Assembly: GCA_045226335.1 (NCBI GenBank)
Contig: JBGVCH010000081.1
Location: 42,035-106,034, forward strand
Direction: 5' to 3'
Source: RUG11272 sp045226335
GTDB taxonomy: Bacteria; Bacillota; Clostridia; Christensenellales; Aristaeellaceae
Length of the DNA stretch: 64,000 nt
The notes beneath the pieces were generated by a model, which worked only from the letters and a program-made list of their open reading frames with translations, was not told the DNA's origin and did no database searches. This document shows positions 43,579 to 52,047 of the stretch, in pieces. Position numbers and translations under genes: made by a program. Positions within the stretch are counted from its first letter, which is position 1, and each line of letters begins with the position of its first letter.

Positions 43579-44532
43579 TCACAGATTGCCGAATGTCACG
43601 TATTTGTCCTTGGGCGCTTTGGCCTTCTCGGCCGCCAGTTCGTGGAGCATGACGGCGGGCTGCCCGTCCCTGGATTTCACGACCTGGCATTTCGCGGTCA
43701 GGCGGATGAAACCCTTTTCGCTGGGGATCTCCTTTCCCTTGCAGGCCCAGCCGCATTTGGCGATGTCGTTGGCGCAGCACGTCATGGCATAGCGTCCGAA
43801 GTAATAGTAGCCTTCAGGGAATCCGGGCTCCGGATAGGGCTGCCCCACCATGCGCAGGGTTTTGCCGTCGTACCGCTCCGGGTGTTCCATGGCGTCCAGG
43901 TAGAGAATGCCGAACTGGTCGTCCGTCACGTCGATCACGGCGGCCTTCATGTCGTACGGAAGATCTTCCTCCGTGACCCCGTCTTCCGTGGTGCCGTCCA
44001 GGTTCTCAAACAGGAGGGTGGCCGACGGGTTCAGGGCGCGGAGCTGCTTGCGCCAGCTGCTCTTGGGGAACTCAGGTCCGCAACGGTTCACCAGAATGAG
44101 ATCCGACGCCTTCATGGGGTCGGTGAGCTGCTTGCGCATGTTGGTCATGTAGTTGGCAAAGGTGGTGGCGTCCGCCAGGGTGATGATCTGCACCAGTTCC
44201 CAGCGGGGCGGCATCTTGACGCGCGCCATCATCTCAACGCCCCAGAAATTGTTGAACTCCACGATGACCCGCTCCGGGGCATACTCGTTGTTGAGCTGCT
44301 TGACCTTCAGGCTGGTGAGCTCGGACGCGTCGTCCAGCTGGGCCAGCCTGGCGTTGGCCTCGTCGAGGAGCTCCGGTTCGTACTCCTCGATGCCCTCCTC
44401 GCAGCAGATGATCAGGGTGCGCTGACCGTTGGAGAAATTCGGGTCCGTCAGCATGTTCCGGATCATGGTGGTCTTGCCGCTCTCGATAAACCCGGTCAGC
44501 ATGTAGACCGGGATCACGGTTTGCTCTTTCAT
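43579..44532 (-). CDS. CobW/COG0523-type GTPase fused to a DUF1980-like domain
   Basis: A 317-residue protein. The N-terminal two thirds are a CobW-like P-loop domain: Walker A is GFIESGKTT (14-22), and RVIVEFNNFWG is the switch-like region. It lacks the GCxCC metal motif, and the guanine-binding NKxD is changed to NRCG (149-152). From about residue 200 it turns into a different domain: RMVGQPYPEP, GYYYFGRYAMTCCANDIAKCGW (241-262) and FIRLTAKCQVV. That closely recalls the Cys-rich core of DUF1980 (YcgQ-type) proteins. Its ATG overlaps the stop of the His-rich CobW gene. Together they suggest cellular metal handling; the actual metal is unknown. Confidence 0.8.
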   Translation of the reverse strand: MKEQTVIPVYMLTGFIESGKTTMIRNMLTDPNFSNGQRTLIICCEEGIEEYEPELLDEANARLAQLDDASELTSLKVKQLNNEYAPERVIVEFNNFWGVEMMARVKMPPRWELVQIITLADATTFANYMTNMRKQLTDPMKASDLILVNRCGPEFPKSSWRKQLRALNPSATLLFENLDGTTEDGVTEEDLPYDMKAAVIDVTDDQFGILYLDAMEHPERYDGKTLRMVGQPYPEPGFPEGYYYFGRYAMTCCANDIAKCGWACKGKEIPSEKGFIRLTAKCQVVKSRDGQPAVMLHELAAEKAKAPKDKYVTFGNL

Positions 44533-45686
44533 ACCTTGAACAGCTCCCGAAGCGCTTTTTCGTCGATGTCGGTTCCGATCACGCAGAAGCGGCCGGTGTA
44601 ATCCGCTGAGCCGTCGCGGAATTCACACTCGCCCGGCACATAGTCAAACTCAAACCACTTTCCGTCCGCGTCCTGTAGGATGCCCTTGGCCCGCAGCACC
44701 TTGCCGTACTCCTCTTCGTCTCCCAGCTGATCCAGCATGACCCGGATTTCTTCGCGGCTGTACCGCTTCGCGGTCTCCACGCCGATGTTCTGGAAGACTT
44801 CGTCGGCGTCGTGGCCTTCGCCGTGGTGATGGTGGTGATGATGATGCTCATGGCCGTGATGATGTTCATGCTCATCGTGGTCATGGTGATGATGCTCGTG
44901 CTCGTCTTCGTCATCATCATCATCGTCATCATCGTGATGATGGTGATGCTCATGCTCATCGTCATCATCATCGTCTTCATCATGGTGATGATGATGCTCG
45001 TGCTCGCCGCCGTCCTCATCGTCGTCATGGTGATGGTGCTCGTGTTCGTCCTCATCCTCGGGTTCCATGGCCTCGAAGAAGATGGGCTTGCCGTTTTCGA
45101 TGACTTCCAGCATGAAGTCGGGGGTCAGATCATCCCAGGGCGTGGTGATGATGCGGGCGTCCGGGTGAGCCTCCGCCACCAGCGCGCGGCTCTTTTCCAC
45201 GCGATCGGCACTGAGCATCTGCGTGCGGCTGAAGATGACGGTGGAGGCGCTCTTGATCTGATCCAGGAAGAACTCGCCGAAGCTCTTCATGTACATGCGG
45301 CACTTGCCCGCGTCCACCACGGTGGCGCTGCCGCCGACCTCGATGTCCGGGTGGCGGGTCTTTGCCAATTCCACCGCGGAGAGGATCTCACTGAGCTTGC
45401 CCACGCCGGTGGGCTCCACCAGGATCCGGTCGGGATGATAGGTGTCGATCAGCTGATCAATGGCGCCCTGGAAGTCGCCGGCCAGGGTGCAGCAGATGCA
45501 GCCCGCGTTCAGCTCGGATACCGTGATGCCGACTTCCTTCATGAAGGCGCCGTCCACGCCGATATCGCCATACTCGTTTTCCAGCAGCACCACTTTCTCA
45601 TTCCGCAGCCTGCCGGTTAGCAGTTTTTTGATTAATGTGGTCTTCCCGGCGCCGAGAAAGCCGGAAATCACGTTGATTTTGACCAT
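44529..45686 (-). CDS. CobW/COG0523 metal GTPase with a very long His/Asp/Glu-rich linker
   Basis: A 385-residue COG0523 protein, a family of metal insertases and chaperones for zinc, cobalt, nickel or iron. Walker A is GFLGAGKTT (9-17), the metal motif is GCICC (62-66), and ILVEPTGVGK (88-97) is the switch region. The G4 position, normally NKxD, reads SRTQ (153-156). Residues about 209-295 consist almost only of His, Asp and Glu, with about 37 His. The C-terminal CobW_C domain (RAKGILQDADGKWFEFDYVPG) is complete. His-rich stretches are known in this family, but this one is very large and lies between the two domains. It starts the two-gene unit. Confidence 0.92.
   Translation of the reverse strand: MVKINVISGFLGAGKTTLIKKLLTGRLRNEKVVLLENEYGDIGVDGAFMKEVGITVSELNAGCICCTLAGDFQGAIDQLIDTYHPDRILVEPTGVGKLSEILSAVELAKTRHPDIEVGGSATVVDAGKCRMYMKSFGEFFLDQIKSASTVIFSRTQMLSADRVEKSRALVAEAHPDARIITTPWDDLTPDFMLEVIENGKPIFFEAMEPEDEDEHEHHHHDDDEDGGEHEHHHHHDEDDDDDDEHEHHHHHDDDDDDDDEDEHEHHHHDHDEHEHHHGHEHHHHHHHHGEGHDADEVFQNIGVETAKRYSREEIRVMLDQLGDEEEYGKVLRAKGILQDADGKWFEFDYVPGECEFRDGSADYTGRFCVIGTDIDEKALRELFKV
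44802..45062 (-). repeat. Low-complexity codon repeat (CAT/CAC, GAT, GAA) encoding the His/Asp/Glu linker
   Basis: About 260 bp are built from short repeated trinucleotides (on the plus strand ATG/ATC/TCG/TCA runs). The reading frame stays open throughout, so it is a coding tandem-repeat expansion and not an intergenic repeat. Such tracts can change length by slippage. Confidence 0.85.
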
Positions 45687-45752
45687 TGTTCCTCACTCCT
45701 TGATCTCATGGTTGCCGGAGCCCGTCGCTCCAGCACCATTATACCGCGTCTG

Positions 45753-46898
45753 TCAAGTGTTCGCCAGAATGACGTTCCGGATCCTTCTCGTCACGCGGCA
45801 GAAGCCTGTGTCGGTCACATTCTGGTTCAGCAGGATCGTCATGCCGGAATCCGGGAAGTTGCAGAAATAGCTGCCCAGCCACCCGTCCCAGCCGTACTCT
45901 CCCATGCGGGCCAGACCCGGGAAACGGCCCGGCGCGAAGCAGATCCGCATGAACTTGCCGTAGTTGTAGCCGCTTCCGCAGTCCCAGAACAGTCCCTCCG
46001 GCAGCTGCGGCGTGGTCAGCCACGAGACCGTCCGCTCGGAGAGATAGCGATGCCCGTCCAGCTCGCCTTTCCGGAGGAGCATCGTTGCAAAGCGCGCGTA
46101 GTCGTCGAGGGTGGACACGAGACCGGCCCCGCCGGACTCAAACCGCGGCGGTTTGCTGTAATCGCCGACACACAGGTGAAGACGCCTGAAGGGCTCCAGC
46201 CCGCCCGGGACCCGCGCAGCGCAGGTGACAAAGCGGTCCCGTTTCTCTTCCGGGACCCAGAAACCGGTGTCCGTCATGCCGAGGGGATCGAAGAATTCCT
46301 TCTGCAGAAACGCGGAAAACTTCATGCCGGAAGCGATCTCAATGATGGCGCCAAGGACATCCGCGCAGGTGGAATACCGGAATTCCCAACCGGGCTGAAA
46401 CGCCAGGGGCAGCTGCCCGATGGCGTTGCTGAACGACACGGTGTCCGCGCCTTCCCCGTTCAGCATGTCTTCGGTGTTCCGGTCGAACAGGTCCGCGGCG
46501 AAACGGCCGGCCGGGTCATCCCCGGGATAGGAAAGCCCCGCGCACATGCCCAGCAGGTCCATGACCGTCACGGGCCGATCGGCGTTGACAAAGCTCCCGT
46601 CGGACTTGAGGACCTTCTGGCCGGCAAAGCCCGGAAGGTATTCGGCCACCGGGGTGGTCAGTTCCAGGACGCCGCGCTCCATCAGCATGGCCGCCGCGGC
46701 CGCCGTGATGGGTTTTGTCTGGGAGTAGAGACGGAAGATGGTGTTTCTTGAAACGGGCTTTCCGGTATCGAGATCTTTTCCGGCTTCCGCGTACAGGATT
46801 TCCCGGCCGTCCTTCAGCACCAGCACATTGCCGCAGGGCAGTTCATGGTGTTCGATGGCCTGCTCCAGCAGGGCCGTGACGGTTTGCTTCAGGTCCAT
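45753..46898 (-). CDS. Beta-lactamase-fold serine hydrolase (EstB/class C-like)
   Basis: A 381-residue cytoplasmic hydrolase. SxxK is SQTK (near residue 60), the second motif is FRYSTCADV (Tyr-Ser-Thr in place of the usual Tyr-x-Asn), and the third is YGWDGWLG (Trp-x-Gly type), which is the pattern of family VIII esterases. The lack of a signal peptide also argues for an esterase over a resistance lactamase. It ends a six-gene operon, and its ATG overlaps the zinc-ribbon gene by 10 bp. Confidence 0.87.
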   Translation of the reverse strand: MDLKQTVTALLEQAIEHHELPCGNVLVLKDGREILYAEAGKDLDTGKPVSRNTIFRLYSQTKPITAAAAAMLMERGVLELTTPVAEYLPGFAGQKVLKSDGSFVNADRPVTVMDLLGMCAGLSYPGDDPAGRFAADLFDRNTEDMLNGEGADTVSFSNAIGQLPLAFQPGWEFRYSTCADVLGAIIEIASGMKFSAFLQKEFFDPLGMTDTGFWVPEEKRDRFVTCAARVPGGLEPFRRLHLCVGDYSKPPRFESGGAGLVSTLDDYARFATMLLRKGELDGHRYLSERTVSWLTTPQLPEGLFWDCGSGYNYGKFMRICFAPGRFPGLARMGEYGWDGWLGSYFCNFPDSGMTILLNQNVTDTGFCRVTRRIRNVILANT

Positions 46899-47128
46899 TC
46901 TTCTTCGTCCTCTTGCGTTTCTTCGCCGTCGCGGGTGAAATTGGCGGCAATGTTTTCCGGGTCAAACCGGGGGTCAAAGGCCAGGGAGCGGAGGCTTTCC
47001 CGGCTGACCACCGTGTCCGTGCCGAGACAGTCCCGGCACCGATACCCGCAGTCCGGGCAGACGCATCCCAGCAGATCGCTGTCCGCCTGGACCATGTAGG
47101 TTCCGCACTCCTTACAGCTGCAGCGCAT
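46889..47128 (-). CDS. Small zinc-ribbon protein of unknown function
   Basis: A 79-residue protein with three Cys pairs: CSCKEC near the start, CVCPDC and CRDC. This is a rubredoxin- or zinc-ribbon-like layout. The C-terminal half is acidic (DGEETQEDEEEWT). It lies 17 bp after tldE and overlaps the hydrolase start. I know no described counterpart. Its position among translated, tightly spaced genes supports that it is real. Confidence 0.72.
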   Translation of the reverse strand: MRCSCKECGTYMVQADSDLLGCVCPDCGYRCRDCLGTDTVVSRESLRSLAFDPRFDPENIAANFTRDGEETQEDEEEWT

Positions 47129-47145
47129 AATCTTCGCCTCCGGGA

Positions 47146-48507
47146 TCAGCGGCCGGAACCGCTGACGCTCAGACTGCCGACGTCCACGGAGGGCGAGCCG
47201 ATCCCGCCGCCCAGGAATTCCAGGTCGCTTCCCACTGCCTTGATCTCCTTCAGCATCTGATAGAAGTTGCCTGCGATGGTGATCTGTTCAACGGGACGAG
47301 CCCGCTGTCCGTTGACCACAAGGTAGCCCTTTGCGATCAGGGAGAAGTCGCCGCTGACAGGGTTCGCGCCGGCGTGAAGGCCGCCCAGCTCCGTGATCAG
47401 CAGGCCGTCGTCCATGTCGCTGAGAAGTGTATCCAGATCGTGTTCGCCAGGCCGGAAGAAGAAATTGGTCGGGGACACCTGGATCGGTCCGCCCACACCG
47501 CTCCGGGAGGCGTTGCCGGTGGTCTCAACGCCCTGTTTCTTCGCGGTCTTCCGGTTGTGAAGCAGGGTGGTCAGCACGCCGCCGTCGATGATCTTCTTGG
47601 TCCTGCTGGCCGACCCCTCCGCGTCGAAGGATGTGGAGGCGAAGCCGTCGGGAAGCAGCGGATCATCCATCAGGGTCACGCAGTCGGCGGCGATCTTTTC
47701 GCCCTCCCGACCGGCCAGGAGGGACAGTTTCTGCTGTGCATTTTCCGCGGAGAACACGCCGCAGAAGGTGCCCAGAATGGGTCGCATGGCATCCCGGCGG
47801 ATGACGGCGCGGTACACGCCGGAGGAAACCGGGCTTCCGCCAAGCCTGGAGACGGTCTCCTCGGCCGCCTCCTCACCGATGATCCTCGGGTCCAGTTCCC
47901 GGACTTTACGGCCGGCCTTAAACTTGCCGCCGGTGGCCGTGGAATCGCCATCCTTGCCCACCAGGAAGATCCCAGCGGAGGCCATGCCGCCCATGGGCGT
48001 CTCCCGCTTCAGGTTCAGGCCGCGGCTGTTTACGATCTGCTCCCGGCCGCGGCCGGTGGCGATGTAGGCGCCGCGGCTCTTGTCGATGCGCGGATCGACC
48101 GCCTTCGCGGCTTTCTCCATCTCCAGGATCAGCGCGAGCTTTTCCTCCGCCGTGACCTCATCGATGTCGTTTTCCGGGGATGTCAATTCGGGATAAGACG
48201 CGTCGCCGGCGAAGATCTCATCCTGTTCTTCCGCCTCGGAAAGCACCGCGCTCTCCCGGACCGCGCCGACCAGCATTTCGATGGCGCTGTCGTCGAAGGC
48301 CTCGGTGGACGCGTAGCCCATCTTTCCGTCCACGGCTCCGCGCAGGCCGAGCTTGCGGCTGGCCGACACCTCGTACCGGTCGATCCGGCCTTCCATAGCC
48401 TGAGCGCTGAAGCTCTCGCTCTCGGCGTAGCACACCTCGGCCGGCTCAATGCCGGCTTCCTCAGCCGCCGCCAGGAGCTTCGCGATGAATTCATCCATCC
48501 TGCTCAT
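47146..48507 (-). CDS. tldE: TldD/PmbA family protein, TldE (PmbA) type
   Basis: A 453-residue partner subunit of the TldD/TldE peptidase, which in Escherichia coli degrades unfolded peptides and processes microcins. It has no HExxxH motif, as is normal for the TldE half. Marks are GRIDRYEVSASRKLGLR, VNSRGLN and GGLHAGANPVSGDFSLIAKGYLV. GAGGGTAAGAAG precedes ATG 48507. TldD is directly upstream (10 bp gap). Confidence 0.93.
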   Translation of the reverse strand: MSRMDEFIAKLLAAAEEAGIEPAEVCYAESESFSAQAMEGRIDRYEVSASRKLGLRGAVDGKMGYASTEAFDDSAIEMLVGAVRESAVLSEAEEQDEIFAGDASYPELTSPENDIDEVTAEEKLALILEMEKAAKAVDPRIDKSRGAYIATGRGREQIVNSRGLNLKRETPMGGMASAGIFLVGKDGDSTATGGKFKAGRKVRELDPRIIGEEAAEETVSRLGGSPVSSGVYRAVIRRDAMRPILGTFCGVFSAENAQQKLSLLAGREGEKIAADCVTLMDDPLLPDGFASTSFDAEGSASRTKKIIDGGVLTTLLHNRKTAKKQGVETTGNASRSGVGGPIQVSPTNFFFRPGEHDLDTLLSDMDDGLLITELGGLHAGANPVSGDFSLIAKGYLVVNGQRARPVEQITIAGNFYQMLKEIKAVGSDLEFLGGGIGSPSVDVGSLSVSGSGR

Positions 48508-48517
48508 CTTCTTACCC

Positions 48518-49900
48518 TCACTTTCCGCCCACCGTCAGGCTGCTGACCCGGATCATGGGCTGGCCCACATTGGTGGGAATGGAACCGGACGCCGATCCGC
48601 ACATGCCCTGGGCCATGGTCATGTTCCGGCCGACGCGGTCGATGCGCATCAGCACCTCGCCGCCCTTGCCGATCAGGGAAGCGCCGCGGACCGGGCGAAC
48701 GATCTTTCCGTCCTCCACCCAATAGCCTTCGGAGACCGCAAAGTTGAATTCACCCGTGGCTGGGTTCACGGAGCCGCCGCCCATGCTCTTGGCATACAGC
48801 CCGGTGCCCATGGTGGCGATCATCTCGTTCTCGTCGTCCTGGCCGGCGCAGATGAAAGTGTTGCGCATGCGGGAGGTGGGAGCCCATTCGTACGATTCAC
48901 GGCGGCCGGAGCCGGTGGGCGCCATGTTCATGCGGCGTCCGCCCAGCTTGTCGATCATGTAGTTGGTCAGGATGCCCTTGTCGATCAGCACCAGACGCGA
49001 GGTGGGCATGCCCTCGTCATCGATGTGCAGGGAACCCCACTCATTGGGAATGGTGCCGTCGTCCACCGCGCTGACGCAAGGCGCGGCGATCTGCTGGCCC
49101 AGTTTTCCGGTGAACTCGCTGAGCCCGTAGGCGACTGATGTGGCTTCCAGACTGTGACCGCAGGCTTCGTGGAAGATCACACCGCCGAAACCGCCATCGA
49201 TCACCACCGGATAGACGCCGGCCGGGCAGTTCTCCGCGTGGAGCATGGTGCGGGCCATCTCCGCGGCGTTGCGCCCGCAGGCTTCCGGATCCACGCGGCC
49301 GTCAAAGAGCTCGAAGCCCATCGAAGCGCCGGGACCTTCGCTGCCGGTCTGATTCTCATGGCCGTCGCTGGCCACCGCGGCCACCCGCAGCCGGGACCGC
49401 ACGCGGGTGTCCGTGACGAACACGCCCTCCGTGTTGCAGATCAGCACATCCTGGACGGAATCCGCGTAACTGCAGCTGACCTGAACGATCTCCGGCGAAA
49501 CCGCCCTGGCCGCGGCATCCGCGGCCCGGAGCTTTTCCGCTTTCCTGGCGGCTTTCACATCCGTCGGAAAAAGCCGGATCTCCTGCGGCCGGGCGGCGGA
49601 CCAGTGGCTGAACCCCACCGGCTTGCACCCGGCGCCCTCGAGGATGGCCGCGGCGGCCTGCGCGGCGCAGTGCATCAGGCCCTCCGGGCTGGTGTCGTTG
49701 GTGTACACATAAATCGCGCGGGTCCCGTCAAAAACGCGGATGCCCGCGCCGTGGCTGCGGTTCGTGCGGACGGATTCCATCCGGCCCGACCGCAGGGTCA
49801 GCCCCTGCCCGCGCCTGTCCTCAAGGAAAATCTCCGCGAAGTCGCCGCCGGTCTGAATCGCCCGGGCCAGCACATCCGCCGCAACATTCCGATCAAGCAT
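48518..49900 (-). CDS. tldD: TldD metalloprotease subunit
   Basis: A 460-residue zinc metalloprotease subunit that pairs with TldE. The catalytic HExxxH is HEACGH (244-249), with the third ligand probably a Cys near the end (AQGMCGSASG). The pair forms a heterodimer that takes unfolded peptides into an internal cavity. I see no microcin or RiPP precursor gene nearby, so protein turnover is the simple interpretation. Confidence 0.94.
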   Translation of the reverse strand: MLDRNVAADVLARAIQTGGDFAEIFLEDRRGQGLTLRSGRMESVRTNRSHGAGIRVFDGTRAIYVYTNDTSPEGLMHCAAQAAAAILEGAGCKPVGFSHWSAARPQEIRLFPTDVKAARKAEKLRAADAAARAVSPEIVQVSCSYADSVQDVLICNTEGVFVTDTRVRSRLRVAAVASDGHENQTGSEGPGASMGFELFDGRVDPEACGRNAAEMARTMLHAENCPAGVYPVVIDGGFGGVIFHEACGHSLEATSVAYGLSEFTGKLGQQIAAPCVSAVDDGTIPNEWGSLHIDDEGMPTSRLVLIDKGILTNYMIDKLGGRRMNMAPTGSGRRESYEWAPTSRMRNTFICAGQDDENEMIATMGTGLYAKSMGGGSVNPATGEFNFAVSEGYWVEDGKIVRPVRGASLIGKGGEVLMRIDRVGRNMTMAQGMCGSASGSIPTNVGQPMIRVSSLTVGGK

Positions 49901-49937
49901 CTGTCATATCCTCCCGCTGTCGTTGAGATCCGTTTTG

Positions 49938-50756
49938 TCAGATGGCCGCCGTGACACCGTCCACCAGTTTTCGGAAACCGTCCGTGACGCGGTTGGCCAC
50001 GTCCAGGACCTCCTGATGGTTCAGTTTCTGCGCGGACAGACCCGCCGCCATGTTGGTTAGGCATGAAATCCCCAGCACGTCGATCCCGCAGTGGCGGGCC
50101 ACGATGGTCTCGGGAACCGTGGACATGCCGACGGCGTCCGCGCCCAGCAGGCGCGCCATCCGGACCTCCGCCGGGGTCTCATAGGTCGGGCCGTTGAACC
50201 ACATGTACACGCCCTCCCGGATCGGAAGGCCCAGCTTTTCCGCTTCCCTGCGGCAGATGTCGCGCAAACGCTTGCTGAACGCCTCGCTCATGTCGGGGAA
50301 CCGCGGGCCCATCTCGTCCAGGTTGGGGCCGATCAGAGGATTCCGGCCGCTGTAGTTGATGCAGTCCGAGATCATCATCAGGTCTCCGGGATTCCAGTCG
50401 GGGTTCGCGCAACCGGCCGCGTTGGTGAGGATCATGGTATTGACACCCAGCAGCTTCATCACGCGGACGTACATGGTCAGGTCGAACAGGTCAAATCCCT
50501 CGTAGGCATGGAAACGGCCCTGCATCATGAAAACCCGTTTGCCATGGGTCTCTCCCACCCACCAGCGCCCCGCGTGACCGGGTGCCGTGGAAACCGGAAA
50601 ACCGGGGATTTCGCTGTACGGCATGGAGATCGCGTTGGAGAGCACATCCACGTGCCCGCCCAGTCCGGAGCCGAGCACGATGCCGATCCCGGCTTCCCCG
50701 AGCCTGTCCCGGACCGCGTCCGCCGCCCGATACAGTCGATCCATCTTCTCACTCAT
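49938..50756 (-). CDS. punA: Purine-nucleoside phosphorylase
   Basis: A 272-residue trimeric-type phosphorylase that splits inosine and guanosine into base and ribose-1-phosphate. Marks are IGIVLGSGLGG (phosphate loop), GHAGRWWVGE, QGRFHAYEG, LTNAAGCANPDWNPGDLMMISD and the base site FNGPTYETPAE. It lies 12 bp after deoB, so the phosphorylated pentose can be passed straight to phosphopentomutase. Confidence 0.96.
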   Translation of the reverse strand: MSEKMDRLYRAADAVRDRLGEAGIGIVLGSGLGGHVDVLSNAISMPYSEIPGFPVSTAPGHAGRWWVGETHGKRVFMMQGRFHAYEGFDLFDLTMYVRVMKLLGVNTMILTNAAGCANPDWNPGDLMMISDCINYSGRNPLIGPNLDEMGPRFPDMSEAFSKRLRDICRREAEKLGLPIREGVYMWFNGPTYETPAEVRMARLLGADAVGMSTVPETIVARHCGIDVLGISCLTNMAAGLSAQKLNHQEVLDVANRVTDGFRKLVDGVTAAI

Positions 50757-50768
50757 CTTTCACCCTCC

Positions 50769-51929
50769 TCAGATCAGTTCCCCGGCAAAGGAGACCGCGC
50801 CGAAACGATCCGGAAGCCCCAGCCATTCCGCGCAGGTGGCAGCGATGTCCGCGTAGCTGCCGCGGGTGCCCAGCTGTGTCAGGCGGGTCATCTTCCTGTG
50901 CCAGACCATCAGCGGGATGTACTCACGGGTGTGGTCCGTCCCTGTAAAGGTCGGGTCACAGCCGTGGTCTGCCGTGAGGATCAGCAGGTCCTCGTCACCC
51001 ATCAGCGCCTGGATCTCCGGCAGCTTGTTGTCGATGTAGATCAGGGCGTCCGCAAAGCCCCTGGGATCCCGGCGATGTCCCCAGAGCATGTCCGTGTCCA
51101 CCAGGTTGGTAAAGCAGATGCCGTCAAAGTCCCGGCGCATGTAATCCATCCAGGCGTCGATGCAGGCGGGATTGCCGGCCGCGTGGTTGGAGCCCGTCAG
51201 GTCGACGTGATCGAAAATATCCTCGATCTTGCCGACGCCAAGGCTTTCCATTCCCGCCTCCTTCACCGCGTCCAGGATGGTCCTTCCGATGGGGGGCATG
51301 GAGAAGTCCCTTCGCCCGGAGGTGCGGACAAAGTGGCCTTCTTCACCGATGTAGGGCCGGGCGATGACGCGGCCGACGCCCAGCGGCCCCTGCAGCATCT
51401 CTCTGGCGATGGTGCAGAAGCGATACAATTCCTCCCGCGGGAATACGTCTTCGTGGCAGGCGATCTGGAATACGCTGTCCGCGGACGTGTAGACGATGGG
51501 GGTCGCGTTGACCCGGCTGATCTCGCCCAGCTCCTCCAGAATGGCCGTGCCGGAGGCGGGCTTGTTTCCGATCACTTTGTGCCCGATGGCTTTCTCATAG
51601 GCCGCGATAAAATCCGCGGGGAATCCGTCCGGGAAAGTGGGAAACGCCTGGGACAGCCGAAGTCCCGCAATCTCCCAGTGTCCGGTGGTGGTGTCCTTGC
51701 CCGCACTGACTTCCAGGCAGCGGCCCGCCGCACCGATCGCGGCCGGATCAGGCGGGTAATGCGTCCCCTCCACCTGTCCGAGGCCGATCCTGGCCATGTT
51801 GGGCAGGTCCGGATGGATCACATCCACCACATGACCGAAGGTATTGGCGCCCACGTCGCCATAGGCCGCGGCATCCGGCAGTTCGCCGCATCCGACAGCA
51901 TCCAGTACCGTCAAAAAGACTCGTCTCAT
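50769..51929 (-). CDS. deoB: Phosphopentomutase
   Basis: A 386-residue metalloenzyme of the alkaline phosphatase superfamily that interconverts ribose-1-phosphate and ribose-5-phosphate (and deoxy forms). Metal-binding segments are FLTVLDAVGCGELPDA, GKDTTTGHWE (nucleophile Thr), SNHAAGN and LTADHGCDPT. ATG 51929 follows AGAAGGAG. An in-frame extension upstream is only terminator and promoter sequence. It is the first gene of the deoB-punA-tldD-tldE-zinc ribbon-hydrolase unit. Confidence 0.97.
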   Translation of the reverse strand: MRRVFLTVLDAVGCGELPDAAAYGDVGANTFGHVVDVIHPDLPNMARIGLGQVEGTHYPPDPAAIGAAGRCLEVSAGKDTTTGHWEIAGLRLSQAFPTFPDGFPADFIAAYEKAIGHKVIGNKPASGTAILEELGEISRVNATPIVYTSADSVFQIACHEDVFPREELYRFCTIAREMLQGPLGVGRVIARPYIGEEGHFVRTSGRRDFSMPPIGRTILDAVKEAGMESLGVGKIEDIFDHVDLTGSNHAAGNPACIDAWMDYMRRDFDGICFTNLVDTDMLWGHRRDPRGFADALIYIDNKLPEIQALMGDEDLLILTADHGCDPTFTGTDHTREYIPLMVWHRKMTRLTQLGTRGSYADIAATCAEWLGLPDRFGAVSFAGELI

Positions 51930-51954
51930 CGGTATCACGCTCCTTCTGCTCCAC

Positions 51955-51983
51955 ATTGTACACCAAACCCGCGAAAAAAGCAA
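51955..51983 (-). promoter_or_regulatory. Promoter for the deoB operon
   Basis: TTGCTT (51978-51983), a 17-bp spacer and TACAAT (51955-51960) on the minus strand. Confidence 0.82.
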
Positions 51984-51993
51984 TTTCCGGCAG

Positions 51994-52028
51994 AAAAAAG
52001 CGGCCCCGATCCTAAGATCGGAAACCGC
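51994..52028 (-). terminator. Terminator after dapB
   Basis: GCGG, an internal TT/GG mismatch and TCCGATC/GATCGG make a long stem ending in CCGC and TTTTTT on the minus strand. Confidence 0.9.
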
Positions 52029-52047
52029 CGATTGCGTTATACTGCGT

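Noticed and set aside
44812..45065. Possible CRISPR or satellite repeat
   Set aside because: The repeats are codon-level, irregular and without spacers, and the reading frame through them is open; it is the His-rich linker.
45738..45758. TTGACA and TATAAT on the minus strand upstream of the His-rich CobW gene
   Set aside because: They are only 7 bp apart and TTGACA overlaps the stop codon of the hydrolase gene. The TATAAT may still be a -10, but the matching -35 (TGGCGA) at 17 bp is poor, so I did not call a promoter.
47146..49900. RiPP or microcin gene cluster around TldD/TldE
   Set aside because: No precursor peptide, modification enzyme or exporter is found nearby, so the pair is treated as general peptidase subunits.
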